The notes under the pieces: model-generated
The model's input: only the letters and a program-made list of their open reading frames with translations
Database searches by the model: none
What the model was told of the DNA's origin: nothing
Assembly (NCBI RefSeq): GCF_000712975.1
Contig: NZ_JHQL01000005.1
Location: forward strand, 186,001-250,000
Origin: Vreelandella neptunia
GTDB taxonomy: Bacteria > Pseudomonadota > Gammaproteobacteria > Pseudomonadales > Halomonadaceae
Direction of reading: 5' to 3'
Length of the DNA: 64,000 bases
Shown: positions 18,471-26,313 of the stretch, piece after piece
Position numbering within the stretch: the stretch's first letter is position 1
Layout of the letters: every line of letters begins with the position of its first letter
Translations under genes and position numbers: made by a program

Positions 18471-19142
18471 TTACCCCTCAGCCTGCTGCCGTAGCAACAA
18501 CTCAACGCGCCGGTTGGCAGACCTGCCTTCCAGCGTTGCGTTACTTTCCATGGGTTGGGTATCGGCATAGCCGACTGCCCGCATGCGTGAAACAGCCACT
18601 CCCTGACGCTCAAGGTGACGGACAACGGCAATCGCACGCCCTACCGACAGTTCCCAGTTTGAGGGGAAACGCGATGTGGCAATAGGAATGTTATCCGTAT
18701 GGCCTTCTACCGAAATTTGACCATCAAAGGAATCTAATACAGTCAGAAGGCTTTCTAACACATCTTGCCCTTGTGGCGTTAATACAGCGTCTCCACTAGG
18801 AAAAAGCAAACTATCGTCAATGCGCAGCGTAACACCTTCTTGTCCCTGAGAGACACTTACCCCTGGGATATTAACATCTGCCATCTGTGGCTTTAGTCCG
18901 CTGTAGCGAGGATGGATACCCGTTGCCAAGCTGGCCAATGGAAGCGAGGTAATAGCAGTGGCTGAGCGCATCCGGTCATTATCAGAGGCTTCGCCACCGC
19001 CCGGTGGCGTTAAGGCAAGCAGCAACACAAACAGCGTGATTAACAGCGTCAACACGTCTAGGTAGCTGGTAAGCCAGCTTTCATCTCCTTCACCGGAAAC
19101 AGGGGGTAGCTCTAATGCATGCCGTGAATCCCGATCAAGCAT
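18471..19142 (-). CDS. motD: Flagellar motor stator protein MotD (second MotB-type)
   Basis: 223 residues. One N-terminal membrane helix (about 24-45) contains the proton-pathway Asp in SYLDVLTLLITLF. A C-terminal OmpA-like peptidoglycan-binding domain has VEGHTDNIPIATSRFPSNWE and RVELLL. With MotC it forms a stator complex that powers rotation in pseudomonads, additional to MotAB, which is also present in this window. It is short compared with MotB (306 residues here), typical of MotD. It lies four bases after motC. Confidence 0.85.
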   Translation of the reverse strand: MLDRDSRHALELPPVSGEGDESWLTSYLDVLTLLITLFVLLLALTPPGGGEASDNDRMRSATAITSLPLASLATGIHPRYSGLKPQMADVNIPGVSVSQGQEGVTLRIDDSLLFPSGDAVLTPQGQDVLESLLTVLDSFDGQISVEGHTDNIPIATSRFPSNWELSVGRAIAVVRHLERQGVAVSRMRAVGYADTQPMESNATLEGRSANRRVELLLRQQAEG

Positions 19143-19146
19143 CGCG

Positions 19147-19962
19147 CTATCCTTTTGCCGCAGGGCTAGCCGTTGGTCGCGGCTTTACCGTGGCATCGCG
19201 AATTTCGTCATGATAATTGACGATAAAGGAGTTAAGCGTTTCTTCAATAAATGAGGGTAGGCGTCGTTTGGTAATCAGGGAAATGCCTTCCAACACCATG
19301 TTCATGGTGATGAGTCGCTCTTCCGTTCGCCGCTCTAGCTTGACGGCAATAGGCTTGAACACTAGGTTAGCCAGCAAAATACCATAGAACGTTGTCAGCA
19401 GGGCTACTGCCATACGCGGGCCAATAACATCAAGATCTCCCGCATCCATTACTTCCAGCATATTGACCAACCCCACCAATGTGCCAATCATACCGAAGGC
19501 GGGCGCGTAGGTGGCCATGGTACGAAATATCTGCGCCTCAGCATGCTCTCGCGCTTTTAATCGTGCGATGCGCCAGCGCAACATATCGAAAATTTCGTCT
19601 TCTTTTGTATTCGCAATTACTAATTGAATGCCGGTGCGCAAAAAGGGGTTTCGAGTATGCTCTAGCTCCTTTTCAACCGCCCTGACATCTCCTTTAAACC
19701 ATAGCCGCGCCATGGAAACCAGCTCGTTAATGTCATCGCGCACATAGGTATTTTCACGCCGAAAGACTAGGCCTACTAAGCGCACTACACGGAGCACTTC
19801 CTTCAGTGGATAACTGATAAAGGTCGCTGCCAAGGTACCCGTCACTACAATGGCTAACCCCGGTAAATTAAGAAAACTCTCAGGTGACTCTGCGGTAAAA
19901 AACAGCACGCTTACTAGCAATACCATGCTGGCAAAAATGCCGATCAACGTAGATGGATTCAT
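19147..19962 (-). CDS. motC: Flagellar motor stator protein MotC (second MotA-type)
   Basis: 271 residues from ATG 19962 (GAGGAG six bases upstream; a TTG directly before it is less likely). Four membrane segments are visible, at about 8-25, 32-50, 150-170 and 180-202, with the large cytoplasmic loop between segments 2 and 3 and the conserved PAFGMIGTLVGLV. As a MotA/TolQ/ExbB-family protein it forms the ion channel ring with MotD. It lies downstream of fliA as in Pseudomonas, where fliA, motC and motD belong to one flagellar cluster. Confidence 0.87.
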   Translation of the reverse strand: MNPSTLIGIFASMVLLVSVLFFTAESPESFLNLPGLAIVVTGTLAATFISYPLKEVLRVVRLVGLVFRRENTYVRDDINELVSMARLWFKGDVRAVEKELEHTRNPFLRTGIQLVIANTKEDEIFDMLRWRIARLKAREHAEAQIFRTMATYAPAFGMIGTLVGLVNMLEVMDAGDLDVIGPRMAVALLTTFYGILLANLVFKPIAVKLERRTEERLITMNMVLEGISLITKRRLPSFIEETLNSFIVNYHDEIRDATVKPRPTASPAAKG

Positions 19963-20001
19963 CAACGGCTCCTCGCCGGTTATTAGCGATTTAAATAGGT
20001 C

Positions 20002-20703
20002 TTAGGCGGCATCATACAAACGAGCACGAAGCCTGCTAATTGCTTGGCTGTGGAGCTGGGAGACGCGAGACTCAGTCACGCCCAGTACTGCTCCCACTTC
20101 TTTAAGGTTCAGTTCTTCTTGGTAATACAGCGCCATTAACAGCTTTTCGCGCTCGGGCAACGCCTCAATAGCATCAATTAACGACTGGCGCTGCTGGTGG
20201 TCTAACAGCTGATCGAAGGGCAAATTGTTTGCATCTTCTTTTGCTGGCTCACTCCCTTCGGCCACTAGCTCTTCAAAGGGCAGTAATTGACCACTATTAG
20301 TATCATTGAGTAATTGTTGATACTCATTCAGAGGCATTGCTAAATCCCGCGCAATTTCGCTCTCTTCTGGCGGGCGTCCTAACTGCTGTTCAAGGCGTCT
20401 CACTGTATTATCGACGGCCCTAGCAGAGCGACGGACGCTACGAGGCAACCAGTCACGCGTGCGCAACTCATCCATCATAGCGCCGCGAATACGCTGGCTT
20501 GCAAACGTGGCAAATGTTGCCCCCTGGGAAGCATCAAAACGCCCCAACGCTTCTAATAAACCCACCATGCCCGCCTGAATAAGATCATCTAACTCAATAC
20601 TCGCGGGTAATCTTACCTGCAGCGTTAAGGCCTGACGCCTTACCAGTGGCATGTATTGAGTTAACAGCTCGCTCTGTTTAATCCTGCCTTGTGCTGTATA
20701 CAT
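20002..20703 (-). CDS. fliA: Flagellar sigma factor FliA (sigma-28)
   Basis: 233 residues with sigma-70-family regions: region 2 (DLIQAGMVGLLEALGRFD, then ATFASQRIRGAMMDELR), region 3 (RSVRRSARAVDNTVRRLE) and region 4 (LKEVGAVLGVTESRVSQLHSQAI). It directs RNA polymerase to late flagellar and chemotaxis promoters of the TAAA-N15-GCCGATAA type, several of which are visible in this window. It sits between flhE and motC. Its antagonist FlgM is not in the window. Confidence 0.95.
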   Translation of the reverse strand: MYTAQGRIKQSELLTQYMPLVRRQALTLQVRLPASIELDDLIQAGMVGLLEALGRFDASQGATFATFASQRIRGAMMDELRTRDWLPRSVRRSARAVDNTVRRLEQQLGRPPEESEIARDLAMPLNEYQQLLNDTNSGQLLPFEELVAEGSEPAKEDANNLPFDQLLDHQQRQSLIDAIEALPEREKLLMALYYQEELNLKEVGAVLGVTESRVSQLHSQAISRLRARLYDAA

Positions 20704-20729
20704 CCTGATGCCTCACGGCTAAACACTGT

Positions 20730-21203
20730 TCACTGGTAGTTCACGATCACTTGCAATTTCTGCACTCGCACTGGTCGCTGGCCCGGTGCTAATGAGAAAC
20801 GAAAGTGCAGCGGCCCATCCACCTGTTTACCGGCTAATGCTGAAGTCATCCCCCGCATTGCCGTTAAGGGAACGCACTGTTCAGGATGACATAGCCACGC
20901 ATTCACTGGCGTATTGGCTGGCATTTGAAAGCGCCAATGAATACGCCCTATCACAGCACCTTCTACCTGTGCCTCCGTTGGTGGTTCAATAGGCTGGCTA
21001 CTGATTGCGCGGTCACTCATCGTGACAAACACGCTGGGTACCTCTGTACTCCAACTTCCAGTCGCGGCATAGACACTTCCGCTGACAACGCTTAGTGCCA
21101 CCATCGCTATGCTTTTGAGCAGTCGAGCGGGCGTTGGGCCAACGGCTAACCAGCCGATTTTAAAGCTAACATTTTTTGGGCTAGCATTTTTGAAACAAAT
21201 CAT
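20730..21203 (-). CDS. flhE: Flagellar periplasmic protein FlhE
   Basis: The mature part matches enterobacterial FlhE: GSWSTEVP near the N-terminus, WRFQMP, the Cys pair in WLCHPEQCVPL, LHFRFSLAPG and the exact C-terminus QVIVNY. FlhE acts in the periplasm during rod and hook assembly and limits proton leak through the export gate. I chose ATG 21203 (157 residues), which leaves a long N-region before the signal core SIAMVALSVVSGSVYA. The frame is open to a TTG at 21347 without support. The start codon overlaps the stop of a 22-codon ORF (TAATG). In enterics flhE directly follows flhA; here flhF and a FlhG-like gene intervene. Confidence 0.82.
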   Translation of the reverse strand: MICFKNASPKNVSFKIGWLAVGPTPARLLKSIAMVALSVVSGSVYAATGSWSTEVPSVFVTMSDRAISSQPIEPPTEAQVEGAVIGRIHWRFQMPANTPVNAWLCHPEQCVPLTAMRGMTSALAGKQVDGPLHFRFSLAPGQRPVRVQKLQVIVNYQ

Positions 21204-21271
21204 TAGGTGAAAACTTCTTGCGTCACATGTGTGTTGCGGCGGTGCTTCTTGAAACTGGTAGGCAGGTGCAT
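21203..21271 (-). CDS. Possible 22-residue leader ORF coupled to flhE
   Basis: ATG at 21271 is preceded by AAGGA seven bases upstream, a better ribosome-binding site than that of flhE. The ORF encodes a basic 22-residue peptide (MHLPTSFKKHRRNTH...) and stops in TAATG, sharing one base with the flhE start codon. It may be a translational-coupling leader. It could also be fortuitous, because 22 codons carry little statistical weight. Confidence 0.35.
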   Translation of the reverse strand: MHLPTSFKKHRRNTHVTQEVFT

Positions 21272-21336
21272 TGTTATTCCTTATAAAAGCACTGGATACC
21301 GCAGTTAAGACGCGGCCACATTGCGTCAGGCTAGCG

Positions 21337-21960
21337 TTATCGCGCAAGCAGTAAAAGCTCTATATCCAGATAGTAACGGGCTGCTTCTCGTAAGTTATCG
21401 AGCAGGCCTCTGCGCGACAAATGAGGCTCATGCAATGCTAACAACTGCCTTGGACCACCGTTTTCATGCACGTGTCGAAGAACACGATACATCTGTGCGA
21501 AGGCATCAGCATCGCTATTAATCCACAAGGCCCAGCGCGAGTAGCGAGCTTTCAGTTGGCTAAGGTCGTCGGCTTCAGCATTAACGATGCGAATGTCCCA
21601 ATCATCCGGATCACCAGCCCAGCGACGGCCTAATACCGACCACTGCGCCAAGCGACCTTTTACTTTTGCCACCTGCTGCTCTCCACCGTTAAGCAGACCA
21701 ACCACAATAAGCGGCTTTTGCGGAACTGGCGTTGGCGTTGGCGTTGGCGTTGGCGTTGGCGTTGGCGTTGGCGTTGGCGTTGGCGCAGCGATTAACGGCG
21801 ACATTATATGATCTGTCGTATTCTCCCGTGGCTCAACCGCCAACTTCTCTTCCACAGGCTCGCCCCCAGCAGGTTCGCCCTCTACTGATGGCACTTGGCG
21901 CTGCTGGCGCTGTAAATCTGCCCACTTGCGAAGGCCCGCCGCCTGATCGTCGGCGCTCAT
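21337..21960 (-). CDS. FlhG-like protein with FlhF-activator motif but no Walker A
   Basis: 207 residues, overlapping the flhF stop by four bases (ATGA coupling). Residues 5-11 read DQAAGLR, an exact match to the DQAxxLR motif with which FlhG/YlxH N-termini stimulate FlhF GTPase. Residues about 55-80 are a Thr-Pro repeat. The remainder (IVVGLLNGGEQQVAKVKG, then WINSDADAFAQMYRVLRHV and LREAARYYLDIELLLL) follows the strand-helix layout of the FlhG MinD-like domain. It lacks GKGGVGKT, however, and is far shorter than FlhG (about 280). The position between flhF and fliA is where fleN/flhG lies in Pseudomonas. I infer a degenerate FlhG that may keep the GTPase-activating function. Alternatively it is an unrelated protein that converged on the motif. 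Confidence 0.6.
   Translation of the reverse strand: MSADDQAAGLRKWADLQRQQRQVPSVEGEPAGGEPVEEKLAVEPRENTTDHIMSPLIAAPTPTPTPTPTPTPTPTPTPVPQKPLIVVGLLNGGEQQVAKVKGRLAQWSVLGRRWAGDPDDWDIRIVNAEADDLSQLKARYSRWALWINSDADAFAQMYRVLRHVHENGGPRQLLALHEPHLSRRGLLDNLREAARYYLDIELLLLAR
21728..21781. repeat. Hexanucleotide tandem repeat (GGCGTT)9
   Basis: Nine perfect copies of GGCGTT on the plus strand, encoding a Thr-Pro run in the minus-strand FlhG-like gene. Because the unit is six bases, copy-number change would lengthen or shorten the linker without breaking the frame. Confidence 0.95.
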
Positions 21961-24176
21961 ACCAGCCCCTCTCGGCTAACGCTGCTAAGTTGGCGAATAG
22001 CATCACGCGCCATAAACGCGTGGACAAGCGCATCTAACATCGCTGTATCGCGCCGTTTGCGCGCGGTGCCCAGTAGTCTTAATAGATCGGAACGCAGCGC
22101 TACCGACGCCTCATCGCTAGCAGCATCTAGGTGCCCCACTGTTGCAGCGATACCACTGGCCATCAACAAGCGCACTTCGGTACTTACCTCACCGTTATCC
22201 GCCTCTTTCAACTGCTGCCAAGCACGTTTGGTTAGGCTCGATAACCCTTCGCTTTGAAGCTGGATAACCAGCAGCGAAAGTACGTCTGCGCCTAATCGGG
22301 CAGGCGTTAGCCAGTAACGACGCGCGATACGTTTGCCATTTTCCGGATCACGAACATCACCAACCCATGCCAATAGCGGAGTGCCAGCGGCATCTTCCAC
22401 CTTGATATAAGTACCCCATAGCTGCATCGTTTGGCCACGAAAGCGCAGATCAGTGTGATGTGAAAGCGGGCTATCTGTGAATAGCTGGCGCTGGGTATAA
22501 CGTTCGCCCTGACAGTATACCCGCTGGGCAGCCGTTACTAGTGTGATCCAAGTCAGGTGTTGGTCTTCTAGCCACGCTAACGTGGTAGGGTCAGGGAATA
22601 CAGGTAGCAAATGTACTGCCGCTCCCATCGCTTCACCCTGGTGTAACAGCCGTGTGTGCCAACCCGCTGGTTGACGATGCTGCAAGCTGGTTAACGCAAG
22701 CCAACCACCGTCTGCATCTATTCCGACATCAGGCATCGTCCAGTCACAGCCGCGTTCGTTTCGGCGGGGAAACCATGCCATGCCTAGCCCCTTTCCCGCA
22801 CAAGGCACGCTTACTAATAGCGCATCGAGACGTTTATCTTGCAGCACGCCAGGCAAAGAGGCGATATCCCAGACAGACTCTAACGCTGAGAAGCCGACCA
22901 CCCTGTCACGTAGCCGCGTCAGTACAGAGCTAAGGCGTCGGCCTTGGCCAAGCACGTCGCGGGACCAGCGTGGCAAAGTTACCGACTGAGCACCCATTGA
23001 ATTCCCTGCAGCAGGGAAGCTGCGTGACTCTTTCCCTTGGTTTGGATGAGCGGTAAGCGCTTGGTCAATTAATGCAGCAGGGTCAGCAACCGCCATATCC
23101 TCAGGAACCTGCTGTCCGTAAGAACCGAATAGCACGCGCATGCCATGGCGCATGACGATATCAAGCACGGGCGCTAAACGTCCGGCTTCGTCCTGCTTGG
23201 TAATAATACAATCATCTAACTCAGCGCCTGCTGCCCGCGCCGCTTGGCGATAGCGCAATACGACCTCTTCCAGCGTTTCAGGCTGGCTGGCGGCATTCAG
23301 CAACAGCACTAATCGCACGGAGGCTTTCCCGCCTTGCAACTGAGCAATTTGCTCAATCACACGCTGGTCCCGCTGGCTCATACCAACGGTGTCGATAATC
23401 ACCCATTGCTTACCTTGCAAACGACCTACTAGCTCATCTATCGGTTGTTCGGTATCTAAGGCGTACATGGGGGTATCAAGCAACCGGGCATAGATTCGCA
23501 GCTGCTCGTGGGCACCAATGCGGAAGCTGTCGGTGGTGACAAGCGCCACGGGACGCGTCCCATGGCGCATCACAAAACGTGCTGCTAACTTAGCCGTGGT
23601 AGTCGTTTTACCCACCCCCGTTGGCCCCACCAGCGCCACAATACCCGCCTGATCAAAAAAGCCGTTCTCCTCTTTTAATACAGGCAATCGCGCCATTAGC
23701 TGGTCACGAAGCCATGCCATAACAAGCGTGCTATCAGCCTCTGGCTGAGCCAGTGCCGCTGGCAGTTCAGCGAGCACTTCGTCACTTAGCTCTTCGCTAA
23801 AACCAATGTTCAACAGCTGCTGGCGTAATCGAGCTTGAGGGGCGATGTAACCCTCTGTAGCAGGCAGCTCGGCAGCTGGCTGCCGCTGAGAAAGCAGCTC
23901 ACGCATCTCCTGCATCTCACGCAGTAAGCGCTCACTCATCACTTGAAGCGGATCAGAATCGCGTGGTGGGAATGCCACCTGAGAAACAGAAGTAGACGGT
24001 GGGAGCGCTGAGGGGGAAGGCTCGAAATGATCGACGGCTTCATCTGCCATCGCCAAAATTTCAACACCGCCCTCGGTACGACGATTGGCCACAATTAAAG
24101 CGTCCTCGCCCAATGCTTCACGCACTTGGCGCATCACATCACGACTGTTTGCTCCAACAAACCGTCTTACGCTCAT
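21957..24176 (-). CDS. flhF: Flagellar SRP-like GTPase FlhF with long C-terminal extension
   Basis: 739 residues. The N-terminal B domain (MSVRRFVGANSRDVMRQVRE) and NG GTPase domain have P-loop GPTGVGKTTTT at 184-194, TDSFRIGAHEQL near 215-226, DTVGMSQRD at 262-270 and TKQDEAG at 326-332. The GTPase ends near residue 375. The remaining ~360 residues are not part of known FlhF (usually 370-490 residues) and I do not recognise a domain there. FlhF places polar flagella and recruits FliF in polar flagellates. Here it follows flhA by about 50 bases and overlaps the FlhG-like gene. Confidence 0.92.
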   Translation of the reverse strand: MSVRRFVGANSRDVMRQVREALGEDALIVANRRTEGGVEILAMADEAVDHFEPSPSALPPSTSVSQVAFPPRDSDPLQVMSERLLREMQEMRELLSQRQPAAELPATEGYIAPQARLRQQLLNIGFSEELSDEVLAELPAALAQPEADSTLVMAWLRDQLMARLPVLKEENGFFDQAGIVALVGPTGVGKTTTTAKLAARFVMRHGTRPVALVTTDSFRIGAHEQLRIYARLLDTPMYALDTEQPIDELVGRLQGKQWVIIDTVGMSQRDQRVIEQIAQLQGGKASVRLVLLLNAASQPETLEEVVLRYRQAARAAGAELDDCIITKQDEAGRLAPVLDIVMRHGMRVLFGSYGQQVPEDMAVADPAALIDQALTAHPNQGKESRSFPAAGNSMGAQSVTLPRWSRDVLGQGRRLSSVLTRLRDRVVGFSALESVWDIASLPGVLQDKRLDALLVSVPCAGKGLGMAWFPRRNERGCDWTMPDVGIDADGGWLALTSLQHRQPAGWHTRLLHQGEAMGAAVHLLPVFPDPTTLAWLEDQHLTWITLVTAAQRVYCQGERYTQRQLFTDSPLSHHTDLRFRGQTMQLWGTYIKVEDAAGTPLLAWVGDVRDPENGKRIARRYWLTPARLGADVLSLLVIQLQSEGLSSLTKRAWQQLKEADNGEVSTEVRLLMASGIAATVGHLDAASDEASVALRSDLLRLLGTARKRRDTAMLDALVHAFMARDAIRQLSSVSREGLV

Positions 24177-24228
24177 GCTTTATCTGTGCCTCTATTTGAT
24201 GGCTTAAAACCAATGCTATGTATCACTC

Positions 24229-26313
24229 TCATGTCCGCCCTCCGACTACCGTGGTGACTCGCAACGTGCGGTCATCTGGCACTTCCGCCTGGGACATTAC
24301 TACCAAATGACGCATACGACGACGTAAGAAACGCGATAAAACAGCACGCAGCGAGTGCTGCACCACCAGCACCGGCGCTTCACCGCTACCTTCATGACGC
24401 TCTAGTGCTTGCTGCGCCTGGGTCATTAGCGTATCAGCAAGTCCTGGCTCCATCGCACCATTACCGTTCATTGCCTGCATCAGCACTTGCTCTAACTGAG
24501 CATCTAGTCCCATCACGTTGAGCATTTCCTGGCCAGCAAACCACTGTTGGGTAATTGCTCGACCCAAGGCAATGCGCACTAAGGCGGTCAGCTCATTGGC
24601 GTCTTTCTGCTGTCCTGCATGCTCTGCCAGGGTATCTAGCACGGAACGCATATCACGAATCGAGACATCTTCATCCAGCAAGTTTTGCAAAATGCGTTGC
24701 AGCACGGTGAGCGAAATAGCTTTGGGTACGACCTCTTCGACGAGCGATTTTTGATCTTCCCCCAGCTTGTCGAGCAGTTTTTGTACTTCTTGACGCCCCA
24801 GCATTTCAGGCGAATGACGATGGAGCAGGTGGTTTAAGTGAGTGGCAATCACCGTGCTAGCATCTACGACGGTGTAGCCGTACACCTGGGCATGTTCACG
24901 CTGATTGGCATCAATCCAAACAGCAGGCAAACCAAAGGCTGGATCTTGAGTAGGCGTGCCCTGCAGTTTCCCAGAAACCTGGCCTGGATCGATTGCTAAC
25001 CACTTGCCTGGCTGCGCTTCTGCTCGCCCGATTTCGGCCCCCTTCATAGAAAGGACGTAGGTATTAGGCGGTAGCTCCAAGTTATCGCGTATATGCACTA
25101 CTGGCGGCAAGAAACCAACTTCTTGAGCAAATTTCTTACGCACACTTTTTATACGCCCGAGTAGCTCTCCTTTCTGGCGGGAATCCACCAAGGGAATAAG
25201 ACGGTGCCCTACTTCAAGGCCTAGCGTGTCAACCAGTTGCACATCCTCCCAGCTGGCTTCTGGGGTTTCCTGTTGGGGAAGCGGTGTGGCCGTTATTTCT
25301 TCTTTTACTAGTGCCTGCTCTTTTTGGCGAATGAGGAACCACGCTAATCCCCCCAGCAGCGCTGTGAAAATAAGAAATACTAGGTTCGGCATACCGGGTA
25401 CCAAACCTAACAGCCCCATCACCATAGCAGACAAGATCATGACCTGTGGGTTTACGAACAACTGGCTGATCATTTGCTGGCCAACATCTTGATCAGTATT
25501 GACGCGCGAGACAGTGACACCCGCGGCGGTAGAGATAACTAGCGCAGGTATCTGGGCCACCAGGCCATCACCAATAGTTAATAACGTATAGGTACGCGCT
25601 GCATCCGCAAAGCCCATATCGTGCTGCATCATGCCGATCAATAACCCGCCGATAATATTGACCACCATAATGACCAAACCGGCCATGGCATCACCACGCA
25701 CAAACTTACTGGCACCGTCCATAGAGCCGTAGAAATCGGCCTCTTGAGCGACCTCAGCGCGGCGCTTTTTAGCATCTTCTTCGCCGATTAAACCGGCGTT
25801 GAGGTCCGCATCAATGGCCATCTGCTTACCGGGCATCGCATCCAGCATAAAGCGCGCCCCTACTTCGGCAATACGCCCAGCGCCCTTGGTAATAACCATG
25901 AAGTTGATGATCACAAGGATCAAAAAGACCACCAGGCCAACGGCGAAATTCCCGCCGACCAGGAAAGTACCAAACGCCTCAATCACCTTACCGGCCGCAT
26001 CGCCCCCTTCGTGGCCTTCCATAAGTACGACACGAGTCGACGCTACATTAAGCGATAGACGTAAGAGTGTTGTGAACAAGAGAACAGCAGGAAATGCCGC
26101 AAAATCGAGCGGTTTTTGCGCAAACATACTGACCAGTAACACCATAATGGCCAGCGCGATATTAAACGTGAACAGCAAATCGAGCGCAAAGGGCGGCAAG
26201 GGCAGAATCATCATGCCCAAAATCATCAAAATCAGCAGCGGCCCTGCGAGCAACTTCATGCGCACATCGCCCATCCAATCGCGCTGATTGATCAATTGGG
26301 TTAAGCCTTTCAT
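24229..26313 (-). CDS. flhA: Flagellar export gate protein FlhA
   Basis: 694 residues with eight N-terminal membrane helices (to about residue 320), the conserved FHIPEP-region loop with DADLNAGLIGEEDAKKRR and FYGSMDGASKFVRGDA, and a large cytoplasmic domain that docks chaperone-substrate complexes. It forms the nonameric ring of the type III export gate and couples the proton motive force to export. The start overlaps the flhB stop by four bases. Length is the family norm (692 in E. coli). Confidence 0.96.
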   Translation of the reverse strand: MKGLTQLINQRDWMGDVRMKLLAGPLLILMILGMMILPLPPFALDLLFTFNIALAIMVLLVSMFAQKPLDFAAFPAVLLFTTLLRLSLNVASTRVVLMEGHEGGDAAGKVIEAFGTFLVGGNFAVGLVVFLILVIINFMVITKGAGRIAEVGARFMLDAMPGKQMAIDADLNAGLIGEEDAKKRRAEVAQEADFYGSMDGASKFVRGDAMAGLVIMVVNIIGGLLIGMMQHDMGFADAARTYTLLTIGDGLVAQIPALVISTAAGVTVSRVNTDQDVGQQMISQLFVNPQVMILSAMVMGLLGLVPGMPNLVFLIFTALLGGLAWFLIRQKEQALVKEEITATPLPQQETPEASWEDVQLVDTLGLEVGHRLIPLVDSRQKGELLGRIKSVRKKFAQEVGFLPPVVHIRDNLELPPNTYVLSMKGAEIGRAEAQPGKWLAIDPGQVSGKLQGTPTQDPAFGLPAVWIDANQREHAQVYGYTVVDASTVIATHLNHLLHRHSPEMLGRQEVQKLLDKLGEDQKSLVEEVVPKAISLTVLQRILQNLLDEDVSIRDMRSVLDTLAEHAGQQKDANELTALVRIALGRAITQQWFAGQEMLNVMGLDAQLEQVLMQAMNGNGAMEPGLADTLMTQAQQALERHEGSGEAPVLVVQHSLRAVLSRFLRRRMRHLVVMSQAEVPDDRTLRVTTVVGGRT

